In this document: one piece after another, positions 25,787 to 33,631 of the stretch
Layout of the letters: every line of letters begins with the position of its first letter
Position numbering within the stretch: the first letter of the stretch is position 1
DNA from: Actinomycetes bacterium
Lineage (GTDB): Bacteria > Actinomycetota > Acidimicrobiia > Acidimicrobiales > Ilumatobacteraceae
Length of the DNA: 34,452 nt
Reading direction: 5' to 3'
Assembly (NCBI GenBank): GCA_014190235.1
Contig: BJGC01000003.1
Span: 77,272 to 111,723, forward strand
Translations under genes and position numbers: made by a program
The notes under the pieces: generated by a model
Told to the model about the DNA's origin: nothing
The model's input: the letters and a program-made list of their open reading frames with translations, nothing else
The model's database searches: none

Positions 25787-26944
25787 GTGACACCAGAGAC
25801 AGAGATCTCAGAGACAGAGTTAAAGGCTGACATCGCACGTCGTAGCGTACCTGACCATTTATCAGCACGCCGGCAGCGTTGGGCCTTGCCGCTACTGACG
25901 GTCTCCTGGATGCTTTTATTGGTGATTCTTGCGTCGTCTTTGTGGCGAATTCAGCGTTGGGAAACCGCACCTGGTTCCGCCCAAGAGGTGGCTTCACGCA
26001 TTGCGTTTGAGCAAAAAGATCAAGCCACTGCTCCGACTCGGTATCCAGCAGTAAATAAAATTCGATTTGTCACAGCGTTCACTGGACAACTATCCGCTCT
26101 CGATTCGGTCATTGGGTGGCTCGACCCACATGTTGCCGTTGAAACATATGCCGAGCATTTTGGAGAGCGATCTCCAACAAGCATTCGACAGTTGGGAGTG
26201 CAATCAATGCTCGGAGCAAAACAGTTAGCCGAGTATGTTGCATTTAAGAAACTAGGTTTTGAAGCAACGTTCACTGCTGGTGCAGTTGTCGTGGCAGAAC
26301 TGGTGTGCGAAACATCTCCTGCTGCAACAAGTGCATGCAAAGTTTTAAAAGTTGGTGAAATGATTACTGCGTTTGACGGAGTACCAGTCGCGACCGTGCC
26401 TGCTCTCAAAGAAGCAATGAAGAATCGCAAAGTCGGTGAAAAAGTAGTGGTAACAGTTGAGTCAGATGACTCACCAGAAGATCAATCACGAACGTTGACA
26501 CTGATTGAAAATCCAGATAAATCTGGCACCGCCATTATTGGGTTTGTTCCAGCCGATACCCGAACTGTGGTTCTGCCTTTCGATGTACAAATTGCTACTC
26601 CAGATATTGGGGGTCCATCCGCTGGGCTGGCTTTCACTTTGGCCTTGCTTGATGAACTTACCCCCGGAGAATTACTCGGACCATCACGGGTTGCGGCGAC
26701 AGGCACCATGAACGAAAAAGGTGAGGTTGGCGCGATCGGAGCCCTTGAGCAAAAAGCCATAGCAGTGCGTGACGCGGGCGCACGGGTATTCCTGGTTCCT
26801 GCTGGACAGAGCGAGTCTGAAATTCTGAGGGCTCGTCAAGCCGCGGGGTCGCGGGTAAAAATTATCCCTGTGGCCACCCTTGAAGAAGCACTCACGCAAC
26901 TTTTGACGCTTGGGGGAGCCCCATTGCCGCCCGTAACACGGTGA
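25787..26944 (+). CDS. Membrane-anchored PDZ/Lon-like (S16) protease, YlbL/Rv3194c type
   Basis: About 385 aa. A cytoplasmic N-terminus is followed by one membrane helix (LPLLTVSWMLLLVILASSLW, about residues 45-64). An extracytoplasmic region with a degenerate PDZ domain follows (VGEMITAFDGVPVATVPALK), then a C-terminal Lon proteolytic domain. The Lon Ser-Lys dyad is visible: Ser278 in IGGPSAGLAFTLALL and Lys323 in GALEQKAIAV, 45 residues apart as expected. No AAA+ module is present, as in the YlbL/Rv3194c group. The frame opens at 25706 with GTG, but GTG 25787 avoids overlapping the divergent gene and has TAGTGC 7 nt upstream. In mycobacteria the homologue also lies next to UPF0182. Confidence 0.9.
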   Translation: MTPETEISETELKADIARRSVPDHLSARRQRWALPLLTVSWMLLLVILASSLWRIQRWETAPGSAQEVASRIAFEQKDQATAPTRYPAVNKIRFVTAFTGQLSALDSVIGWLDPHVAVETYAEHFGERSPTSIRQLGVQSMLGAKQLAEYVAFKKLGFEATFTAGAVVVAELVCETSPAATSACKVLKVGEMITAFDGVPVATVPALKEAMKNRKVGEKVVVTVESDDSPEDQSRTLTLIENPDKSGTAIIGFVPADTRTVVLPFDVQIATPDIGGPSAGLAFTLALLDELTPGELLGPSRVAATGTMNEKGEVGAIGALEQKAIAVRDAGARVFLVPAGQSESEILRARQAAGSRVKIIPVATLEEALTQLLTLGGAPLPPVTR

Positions 26945-26987
26945 TTGACACCATTTAGTGACCGAAGAGTTCTACTCTAGAAGTCCA

Positions 26988-28889
26988 ATGGCAATTAGTT
27001 TTTCGCGTCCAGACCCCTCCTCGCCGGCAGCAGTTGGCTCCGCAGCGTTCTCGTCGTCACGGCGTGGGTTTGACCCGAGTGAAGTTCGGGAATTTCTGCG
27101 CATGGTGGCCGCTGAAATGGCCCGACTGCAAGAGCGTGAGCGTTTCCTCGAAGGCGAATTGCGAGCCATTCAGACAAGCGGCATGTCTGCTCCTGGTCGT
27201 TTGGATGAAGAAACAGTCATCACATTATTAGGAGAAGAAGCAGCACGGGTCTTGTCAACTGCCCGTGAAGCAAGTATTCAGATTCGAGATCGTGCAGAAG
27301 AGTCCGCAACTCGCATGGTGAAAGATGCCGCGCAGGACGCTGGACGCATCCGGGAGCAGGCCGCACTTGACGCGAAGGGCATTCGGGATGATTCACAGTC
27401 TGATGCAAACTCCGAAATTGAACTTGCAAAACAGCAAGGTCGCGACATGGTCGAAGAAGCCCGAGCCTATCGTGAAAAAGTTTTGTCTGAGTTGCTGCGT
27501 CGTCGCGATGCCGCACGTGAACAGATTGAACAACTTCTTCATGGTCGAGATCGATTGATGAACGCATTTGAGCGCGCCCGTCTTGCCACAGAAGATGTTC
27601 TTGGCGGACTCATTGACGCCCATGAAGATCCAGAATTCTTAGTGAACCTGGCCCCAACCACGGGACCTGTGCCTCCGGTGATTGCGGTTGCTCCCCATGT
27701 TTCACAAGAGCATCCATCACACGGAATCTTTGATCACGACACTGCGTCAATTGTGATACCAACCCAAGATGTCGTTGAAGAGATCGTGCAAGAAGAGATC
27801 GTGCAAGAAGAGATCGTGCAAGAAGAGATCGTGCAAGAAGAGATCGTGCAAGAAGAGATCGTGCAAGAAGAGATCGTGCAAGAAGAGATCGTGCAAGAAG
27901 TAGAAAGTTCTCCCGTCAAACCATTAGAAAAAATGGCGACAGTGGTATCAATCTTTGGTGGCTCTCGGCGTTCTCATCCTGCGCCTGAGACAACGACTGA
28001 TAATCAGGCAGAACGCCACGTAGAAATTGAGAAAGAAGTCTCTTCACCGGAAACAGAAACAAAAAGTCCCGGTGCTCAAGTTGTAGATGACATCTTTGCG
28101 CGACTGCGTGCATCTTCGCCAGCAGAAGTTGCAAAGAATATTGCCAAAGAGACCAAAAAGCCAACTATTAAGTTGGCGAAATCACCGCCCAAAAAGCCAA
28201 TTGCAATTACACCTATTCTTGATACCCAAAAATTTTCAGATCGTGATGCCTCCATTGCTCCATTGATTGTAAATATGTCAAAAAAACTGAAGCGCGTTGG
28301 TGCTGATGAACTCAATGCAGTCCTTGAGCATCTCAATGTCAAAAAATCTTCGCTTGAGATTGCAGCGATTGTTGGCACAACTTCGGCGCACACCAAACAC
28401 CATGCTGTCGCCATTAACGATGACATCATGGCGGCAGCCACTGAAGGTGCTAAGTCCATGAAGTCAGCTGGGGGTTCAACAAAACGCATCACTAAAAAAG
28501 CAGTGGGAGATGCCGTAAACGCGATGTTGCTCGAAACAATTGTGCAACCGCTACGAGATCGCCTTGCGAAAATTGTTCTTGACTGCAACGGAAACCGTGA
28601 AGATATTGCTAAAGCAGTGCGCAGTACGTATCGAGACTGGAAACTCACTCATATCGATGCCCACACGCAAGACCTAGCGTGCGTTGCATATAGCATGGGG
28701 TCACACTTGTCACTCGAGGTTGGTACTCCCGTGTGCTGGATGGTTGACCCTAACGGACCAGAGTGTGCAGATGCTGAGGATAATGCGTTGGCTGGCGTGA
28801 CTCCCTGTGGAGAAAAGTTCCCAACCGGACACGAGCATCCACTCGCGCATATTGGTTGCCGTTGTTTGGTTGCACCGCCTACGCACTAG
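26988..28889 (+). CDS. DivIVA-domain coiled-coil protein with pentapeptide repeats and MuF-like C-terminus
   Basis: 633 aa from ATG 26988 (GTG 26958 would add ten residues). Residues about 15-60 resemble a DivIVA membrane-curvature domain (FSSSRRGFDPSEVREFLRMV). A long charged coiled coil (60-205) follows. Residues 264-303 are eight identical EEIVQ repeats. Then come a Lys/Pro-rich linker (PTIKLAKSPPKKPIAITP), a helical segment around 430-500 and a C-terminal domain (514-633). The end carries PVCWMVDPNGPECADAEDNA, GEKFPTGHEHPLAH and IGCRCLVAP. This Cys/His pattern resembles the C-terminal motif of phage MuF/SPP1-gp7 minor head proteins. DivIVA proteins organise polar growth or division. The role of the C-terminal domain is unknown. 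It lies between the Lon-like protease and UPF0182. Confidence 0.85.
   Translation: MAISFSRPDPSSPAAVGSAAFSSSRRGFDPSEVREFLRMVAAEMARLQERERFLEGELRAIQTSGMSAPGRLDEETVITLLGEEAARVLSTAREASIQIRDRAEESATRMVKDAAQDAGRIREQAALDAKGIRDDSQSDANSEIELAKQQGRDMVEEARAYREKVLSELLRRRDAAREQIEQLLHGRDRLMNAFERARLATEDVLGGLIDAHEDPEFLVNLAPTTGPVPPVIAVAPHVSQEHPSHGIFDHDTASIVIPTQDVVEEIVQEEIVQEEIVQEEIVQEEIVQEEIVQEEIVQEEIVQEVESSPVKPLEKMATVVSIFGGSRRSHPAPETTTDNQAERHVEIEKEVSSPETETKSPGAQVVDDIFARLRASSPAEVAKNIAKETKKPTIKLAKSPPKKPIAITPILDTQKFSDRDASIAPLIVNMSKKLKRVGADELNAVLEHLNVKKSSLEIAAIVGTTSAHTKHHAVAINDDIMAAATEGAKSMKSAGGSTKRITKKAVGDAVNAMLLETIVQPLRDRLAKIVLDCNGNREDIAKAVRSTYRDWKLTHIDAHTQDLACVAYSMGSHLSLEVGTPVCWMVDPNGPECADAEDNALAGVTPCGEKFPTGHEHPLAHIGCRCLVAPPTH
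27777..27896 (+). repeat. Eight perfect 15-bp tandem repeats inside the DivIVA-like gene
   Basis: The unit GAAGAGATCGTGCAA is present eight times with no mismatch and encodes EEIVQ each time. A four-base partial ninth copy (GAAG) follows. Because the unit is a multiple of three, copy-number changes keep the frame and only alter the length of the encoded rod. Perfect identity at third codon positions implies recent expansion or ongoing homogenisation. Confidence 0.97.
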
Positions 28890-28900
28890 CGTTAGCGATT

Positions 28901-31849
28901 GTGCGTAACCCTTCCGATCTTCCCCCATCCTCTGGCCCAACTGGTCCGCGAGGACCATCCTTTCCGTTCTCTCGACCCTCATTCAAAAAGCCCAGTCGGG
29001 GGCGAGTGGTGGTGTCAATCGTTTTGGCGGTCATCTTTGCTCTTTTCTTAAGTGCCAAGAGTCTTTCTGCATTCTTCATCAATGTCCTCTGGTTCGACAG
29101 CCTCAACCGAACAGACGTCTACTGGGGAATCCTGCGCTCTAAAGCAGAACTTGGACTTCTCTTTACTTTTGCTCTTGCTCTCGCATTTTGGGTCAATATT
29201 TTTATTGCCGATCGTTTGGCGCCTGCAACGTTGCCCAACACGCCTCAAGATCTCGCCATCGGGCGAGTACGCGACATCACATCAAAACGCAAGGGGCTCG
29301 TGCGTCTTGTTGTGTCAGTCGTTTTTGGTCTCATGATCGGGCTCCCGATGTCATCGCACTGGGAAGAGTGGGTGTTGTTCCGCAATCGTCAGTCTTTTTC
29401 AATTGTTGACGCACAGTTCAACACCGATGTCGGGTTCTATATGTTTCGATTGCCGTTTCTTGAGTCTGTCGTGTCATGGGCATTCGGTGCTCTCATCATG
29501 GTGGTACTCATCACACTTGTCTCCCATTTTTTAAACGGCAGCATTCGTCCGCAAGACAAAATTAATAAAATGTCGGCACAATCAAAAGTGCATATTTCAG
29601 TACTGCTTGCTGCAGCGGCGCTATTACGAGCGGCGAACTATTGGTTGTCGCGCTACAACCTCACACGCTCGTCACGAAGCGTTGTTGAAGGTGCTTTGTA
29701 TACCGACATCAATGCGCAACTACCCGCAATTAATCTCATGATCTTGGTGTCGGTCGCAGTTGCAATTTTGCTTCTCTGGAACATCCGACAAAAGGGTTGG
29801 CGACTCCCGGCTCTTGCAGTTGGTCTCTGGGTAGTCGTTGCCATCGTTGCCGGGGCTGTGTACCCAGCAATCGTGCAAAGATTCGTTGTGCAACCAAGTG
29901 TCAGCACTCGCGAACTTCCGTTCATCTCACGCAACATCTTGGCAACGAAAGCAGCAATGGGACTTGACAACGTGGAGCGCGTGCCAACCACATCAGGCAC
30001 GGTAACTGTGGCAGACATTGATGCCAATGACATCGCACTTCGAGATGTACGGCAACTTGATCCCGCACAGATGCGCGACAGATTTAAACTTGACCAAGGC
30101 TTGACGTCTTTCTATTCAGTGGTTGATCTCGACGTTGATCGCTATCTGGTTGATGGTCGGGTACAACAACTGTTGGTTGCTTCGCGCGAACTCAATCCCG
30201 CTGGCATCCCTAACCGCACATGGGTTGCGCGGCATCTCATCTACACCCATGGCTGCGGAATTGTTGCTGCTCCTGCAAGTGTAATTACTGCCGACGGCCG
30301 TCCTAATTACATTGACCTCAAGGTCACTAAACCACAGTTGTATTTTGGTGATGGTCTTGATGGATACGCGCTTGTCGACACGGATCAGGCGGAGCAAGCG
30401 TGTCCAAATACCAAGGCCTCACAATATGATGCTGATTCCGGTATCAAGATCAGCGGTGCATTGCGCAAAGTTGCGATGGCGGTGAACTTTGGTGAGTACA
30501 ACTTGTTTGGCTCTAATCTCATTACCGATAAATCTCGCATGCTGTTAGTGCGCGACGTGCGCGACCGCGTTAGCAAGATTGCCCCATTTTTGCAATACGA
30601 TAGCGACCCGTATCCAGTTGTCGTCAAAGGCGAAGTGTCGTGGGTTGTTGATGCATTCACAACATCTACCCGCTATCCGTATGCACAATCAGCAAATATC
30701 GATCAAATCAGTTCCGGAAGTGGACTCAATCGTTCATTCAACTATGTCCGAAATAGTGTTAAAGCAGTCGTCAATGCGTATTCCGGAAATGTCACATTTT
30801 ATATTGTCGATTCTGTCGACCCCATTGCAAAAGCATGGCAATCAGCTTTCCCTAAAATGTTCCGCCCCATTTCTGAGGTCGACCCAGAGTTGAGCGCACA
30901 CTTCCGTTATCCAGAAGATCTTTTCCGCGTGCAATCAAATATTTATGGCAAGTATCAATTTGATGATGCAACGTTGTTTTTCAACAGGGATGCTGCATGG
31001 AGCGTTGCTCAAGCGCCACCGAATGCACCAGAGTCATCTTCTGGAGTTGGTGTAGCAGCGACTGGGATTGATGCCGTTGACTCCGCCACCGTTCTTGATG
31101 CGAATGTGTTGAGATTTAGCCCGTACTACACTATTTTTCATGCACCCGGTGCGGTAGATAAAAAAGGCACATTCGCGATGTTGCGTCCGTTCGTTCCGTT
31201 TTCATCTGACGACAGTCGCAAAGAGTTGCGCTCAATCATGGTGGTATCAAGCGATCCAGCAACGTACGGCAAGATCACCGTTTTCGACCTTGCAACACCA
31301 TTGCCTGCCGGACCAGCAACAATCGCTGCTGAGTTCGAAAGCGAGCCGGCCATTTCTCAAACGATCACGCCACTCGACCAACGCGGATCTCGTGTGACGT
31401 ACGGAGACCTACAGATTGTTCCTGTCGGAAAATCCTTTATGTATGTGCGACCAATGTATGTTTTGCCAGACGGCGCTGACGCCAAGCAAGTTTTTGTTCG
31501 CAAAATTCTGGCCTGGTATAACAACAAGTCCGTTATCGGCAACAGCGTGACTGCTGTTGTCGCACAACTCTTTCCTGGCTACACAGGCGACTTGGGCGAT
31601 CGCGTCGGAGGTTCATCAACTGTCACGACAACGACTGTTGCTCCATCCACGGGAGGCTCTAGTCCAGACACAACAGTGCCAGCCACAAGAACATCGACTC
31701 CAAAAGAGTTGCTGGCCCAAGCAGATGCGTTATTTGTTCAGGCTGATGCTGCCTTGGCGAGTTCGCCCCCAGATTTCAGTACCTACCAAGAAAAACTTGC
31801 GCAGGCTCGTGAATTAGTTCGCCAGGCGTTGGCAACACTCGCAAACTAG
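28901..31849 (+). CDS. UPF0182 family large integral membrane protein
   Basis: About 982 aa, the typical size of this actinobacterial family (Rv3193c-like). The N-terminal third has about seven membrane helices, beginning VVVSIVLAVIFALFLSAKSL and including LGLLFTFALALAFWVNIFIA. A large extracytoplasmic region follows with QRFVVQPSVSTRELPFISRNI, TYTHGCGIV-like RHLIYTHGCGIVAAPAS and SPYYTIFHAPG. The C-terminus has a Thr-rich stretch (TTTTVAPSTGGSSPDTT) and a final helical segment with LAQADALFVQADAALA. Its function is unknown. The frame is open to 28856, overlapping the DivIVA-like gene. GTG 28901 is the likely start, with TAGCGT 8 nt upstream. Its stop overlaps the convergent coiled-coil gene by 4 bp. 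Confidence 0.93.
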   Translation: MRNPSDLPPSSGPTGPRGPSFPFSRPSFKKPSRGRVVVSIVLAVIFALFLSAKSLSAFFINVLWFDSLNRTDVYWGILRSKAELGLLFTFALALAFWVNIFIADRLAPATLPNTPQDLAIGRVRDITSKRKGLVRLVVSVVFGLMIGLPMSSHWEEWVLFRNRQSFSIVDAQFNTDVGFYMFRLPFLESVVSWAFGALIMVVLITLVSHFLNGSIRPQDKINKMSAQSKVHISVLLAAAALLRAANYWLSRYNLTRSSRSVVEGALYTDINAQLPAINLMILVSVAVAILLLWNIRQKGWRLPALAVGLWVVVAIVAGAVYPAIVQRFVVQPSVSTRELPFISRNILATKAAMGLDNVERVPTTSGTVTVADIDANDIALRDVRQLDPAQMRDRFKLDQGLTSFYSVVDLDVDRYLVDGRVQQLLVASRELNPAGIPNRTWVARHLIYTHGCGIVAAPASVITADGRPNYIDLKVTKPQLYFGDGLDGYALVDTDQAEQACPNTKASQYDADSGIKISGALRKVAMAVNFGEYNLFGSNLITDKSRMLLVRDVRDRVSKIAPFLQYDSDPYPVVVKGEVSWVVDAFTTSTRYPYAQSANIDQISSGSGLNRSFNYVRNSVKAVVNAYSGNVTFYIVDSVDPIAKAWQSAFPKMFRPISEVDPELSAHFRYPEDLFRVQSNIYGKYQFDDATLFFNRDAAWSVAQAPPNAPESSSGVGVAATGIDAVDSATVLDANVLRFSPYYTIFHAPGAVDKKGTFAMLRPFVPFSSDDSRKELRSIMVVSSDPATYGKITVFDLATPLPAGPATIAAEFESEPAISQTITPLDQRGSRVTYGDLQIVPVGKSFMYVRPMYVLPDGADAKQVFVRKILAWYNNKSVIGNSVTAVVAQLFPGYTGDLGDRVGGSSTVTTTTVAPSTGGSSPDTTVPATRTSTPKELLAQADALFVQADAALASSPPDFSTYQEKLAQARELVRQALATLAN

Positions 31850-32223
31850 TGAGGTCGACGCAACTGTTCGGCTAGTGCAGCAAGATCTTGACGAAATGCA
31901 ATTTCATATCGGGCCTGCTCATTAGCCAAACGAACTTGCGAGTTACGCAGCAATGTAAGTGACTCAGCAGTGAGCGCGTCTTCTGGTCGTTGTGAAAGCG
32001 ATTCGATGTCATTGCCGAGTTCGTGCAGTTGACGGGATAACTCTGCTCCCATTCCGGAGACTTTCCCTTCGATCATTGTTAGTCGCTCCGCAAACTCCAG
32101 AGCAGATTGGCGTTCTCGGGCTACGAGGTCGATCTGTTGCTGTATGTCAGTGCGTAACTGTTCAATTTCACGACCCAAAGCAGCCAATGCATCCCGAGTT
32201 TCTTTTTTGGAACGATTGAACAT
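31846..32223 (-). CDS. Small coiled-coil protein of unknown function
   Basis: 125 aa, almost entirely predicted helix with heptad-like Leu/Ile spacing: LAALGREIEQLRTDIQQQID, then ALEFAERLTMIEGKV, LSRQLHELGNDIESLS and LALAALAEQL-like QDLAALAEQLRR. No cysteine, signal peptide or membrane helix. It begins MFNRSKKETRDAL with a basic patch. It probably oligomerises as a coiled coil; a partner cannot be named. It lies head to head with FKBP (116 bp between starts) and tail to tail with UPF0182. No clear -10 or Shine-Dalgarno sequence was seen at ATG 32223. Confidence 0.7.
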   Translation of the reverse strand: MFNRSKKETRDALAALGREIEQLRTDIQQQIDLVARERQSALEFAERLTMIEGKVSGMGAELSRQLHELGNDIESLSQRPEDALTAESLTLLRNSQVRLANEQARYEIAFRQDLAALAEQLRRPH

Positions 32224-32327
32224 ATATGTTTCGCATTCATTAGGACGAAGAGGATTACCTGCAGTCCACGGTAGTTGCTGGGTCAGTACCTATGGGGGAG
32301 CAAATAGGCAATCAAGCCTCGTGGCAC

Positions 32328-32333
32328 TATATT
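32328..32333 (+). promoter_or_regulatory. Predicted -10 element of the FKBP gene
   Basis: TATATT, the closest match to the TATAAT consensus among these sites, ends 6 nt before ATG 32340. It argues against the in-frame ATG at 32292. Confidence 0.6.
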
Positions 32334-32339
32334 GTCGGA

Positions 32340-32711
32340 ATGTCTCAAAAACCTGAAGTCACCATTCCTGATTCTGCGCCACCTTCTGAACTCGTGATCG
32401 AGGACATTACCGTTGGTGATGGTGATGAGGCGGTCAAAGGCAAGAACGTTGCTGTTCATTATGTCGGCGTTGCCTACAGCACCGGAAAGCAATTTGATGC
32501 GTCATGGGATCGAGGAGACACATTTGACTTTCGACTCGGTGGTGGGCAAGTCATCGCTGGTTGGGACCAAGGCGTGGCAGGAATGAAAGTAGGGGGACGC
32601 CGTCGACTCACTATTCCCGCTCACTTGGGCTATGGACAACAAGGAGCAGGCGGCGTCATCAAGGGCGGCGAGACCCTTGTCTTCGTAGTTGATCTCGTCA
32701 ACGTTTTTTAA
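32340..32711 (+). CDS. FKBP-type peptidyl-prolyl cis-trans isomerase
   Basis: 123 aa, a single FKBP domain with no signal peptide, so a cytoplasmic foldase. VAVHYVGVAYSTGKQFDASW, GGGQVIAGWDQGVAGMKVGG and RRLTIPAHLGYGQQG contain the FKBP active-site residues (the Tyr of VHYVG, Phe of QFDASW, Ile-Trp of VIAGW and Tyr of LGYG). ETLVFVVDLVNVF is the last strand. The open frame begins at 32292, but ATG 32340 has a near-consensus -10 at leaderless distance and gives the usual length. It is divergent from a coiled-coil gene. Confidence 0.95.
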   Translation: MSQKPEVTIPDSAPPSELVIEDITVGDGDEAVKGKNVAVHYVGVAYSTGKQFDASWDRGDTFDFRLGGGQVIAGWDQGVAGMKVGGRRRLTIPAHLGYGQQGAGGVIKGGETLVFVVDLVNVF

Positions 32712-32718
32712 AGACGCC

Positions 32719-33315
32719 TTATCGTTGCGTTAAATTTTGTGGCAGCATATGTCGCCGCCGCCAATAACGACGCATCGGGCCGATACCAAATTTCTTAGTA
32801 ATTGCAAAAAACAGTGTCGTCACTAACACTCGTTGCCAAATCGTCAGTGCGGCAATTCGAGGAGCAAGTACAACAGCAATAATTAACGACATCGGATACA
32901 CCCATGCGATGTCCGCTACGAATTTTCCATATTTTGTTCGATGTCGCTCGCTGTTTCCCTGTGCGAGGAAGAACTCCTCTGTTCCGGCAGTCACGGTAAT
33001 TCTTTCAGTCAGAATCATTTCGTCCACCAGAGAGAGAAGTTCTTCACGCCGTTGAGATCGCTCCCATTGACGCAAGTGCAGCGCATCTATAAATCGAAAC
33101 ACCATCTGGTAGGCATCGGAGTCCACTCCAGGATGTAAAACAGCGGCACCTAGACATCCCGGCGATTGCTGCACGGCTGCGAGCATTTCGTCGCACCAAA
33201 CTACGAAGGCGTCACCCTTTCCGGGCGCGATTGTGCGTGCGATCGTGACGGTCACACTCCCTGGTGCAATGCGTGGCAACTTACCCGTATCAAACGGACC
33301 GGTGAGATTTGACAT
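32719..33315 (-). CDS. Antibiotic biosynthesis monooxygenase (ABM) domain membrane protein
   Basis: 198 aa from ATG 33315. An N-terminal ABM-like ferredoxin fold (PGSVTVTIARTIAPGKGDAF, then SPGCLGAAVLHPG and YQMVFRFIDALHLRQWERS) is followed by two hydrophobic helices, AWVYPMSLIIAVVLAPRIAA and VLVTTLFFAI, and a basic tail. The combination of ABM and membrane helices matches a COG3224-type family of unknown function. Despite the name, no link to antibiotic synthesis is implied. The open frame reaches 33447, past the initiator tRNA start. The ATG 33315 start has TACGGT 7 nt upstream and keeps the tRNA gene clear. Confidence 0.85.
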   Translation of the reverse strand: MSNLTGPFDTGKLPRIAPGSVTVTIARTIAPGKGDAFVVWCDEMLAAVQQSPGCLGAAVLHPGVDSDAYQMVFRFIDALHLRQWERSQRREELLSLVDEMILTERITVTAGTEEFFLAQGNSERHRTKYGKFVADIAWVYPMSLIIAVVLAPRIAALTIWQRVLVTTLFFAITKKFGIGPMRRYWRRRHMLPQNLTQR

Positions 33316-33322
33316 AGTGGCA

Positions 33323-33328
33323 ACCGTA
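33323..33328 (-). promoter_or_regulatory. Predicted -10 element of the ABM-domain gene
   Basis: TACGGT on the minus strand ends 7 nt before ATG 33315. It decides between this start and the longer frame that runs into the tRNA. Confidence 0.5.
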
Positions 33329-33410
33329 CATCTGTCGTGGCACCCAATTGGTGAGGACTGCGAGGTTGCGAGAAGGCCATTGTGCTCAGTACCGTAGGGG
33401 GTCATCACGA

Positions 33411-33487
<77 letters not shown>

Positions 33488-33491
33488 AGGG

Positions 33492-33509
33492 ATGCGTCTA
33501 AAAACGCAT
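33492..33509 (+). other. Small hairpin immediately 3' of tRNA-fMet
   Basis: ATGCGT and ACGCAT form a perfect 6-bp stem with a 6-nt loop, starting 5 bp after the tRNA. It is not followed by T residues, so it may be a 3'-processing element rather than a terminator. Confidence 0.4.
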
Positions 33510-33522
33510 ACCACGCATTGAG

Positions 33523-33554
33523 GTCCCAGTTTCTCCACAGAGACTGGGACTTTT
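33523..33554 (+). terminator. Rho-independent terminator of the initiator tRNA
   Basis: GTCCCAGT pairs perfectly with ACTGGGAC; an inner CTC/GAG extends the stem. It is followed directly by TTTT (33551-33554). Position and strand fit termination of the tRNA-fMet transcript. Confidence 0.85.
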
Positions 33555-33569
33555 CTGCGTCATCCGCAG

Positions 33570-33605
33570 GTCATCAATGACAAAAAAGTCGTCGATGACA
33601 AAAAA
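33570..33605. repeat. Two 18-bp tandem repeats with A6 tracts
   Basis: GTCATCAATGACAAAAAA (33570-33587) is followed directly by GTCGTCGATGACAAAAAA (33588-33605), with two differences. Each unit contains a short GTCAT/ATGAC-type inverted repeat and ends in six A. On the minus strand they lie downstream of the FAH gene as T6 tracts. Confidence 0.85.
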
Positions 33606-33631
33606 GCTCGGGCATTGCCGCAACAAAGTAT

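Noticed and set aside
27777-27896. CRISPR array
   Set aside because: The 15-bp units abut with no spacers and lie in a coding frame.
27734-27919. Minus-strand frame with CTISS repeats
   Set aside because: Antisense reading of the EEIVQ repeat tract; produced only by the tandem repeat in the real gene.
28076-28648. 190-aa minus-strand frame opposite the DivIVA-like gene
   Set aside because: Antisense of a Lys/Ala-rich coding region; no start signal and no recognisable domain.
28500-28889. Prophage remnant suggested by the MuF-like C-terminus
   Set aside because: The domain is fused in frame to a DivIVA-like coiled-coil protein, and no other phage gene, integrase or attachment site is near.
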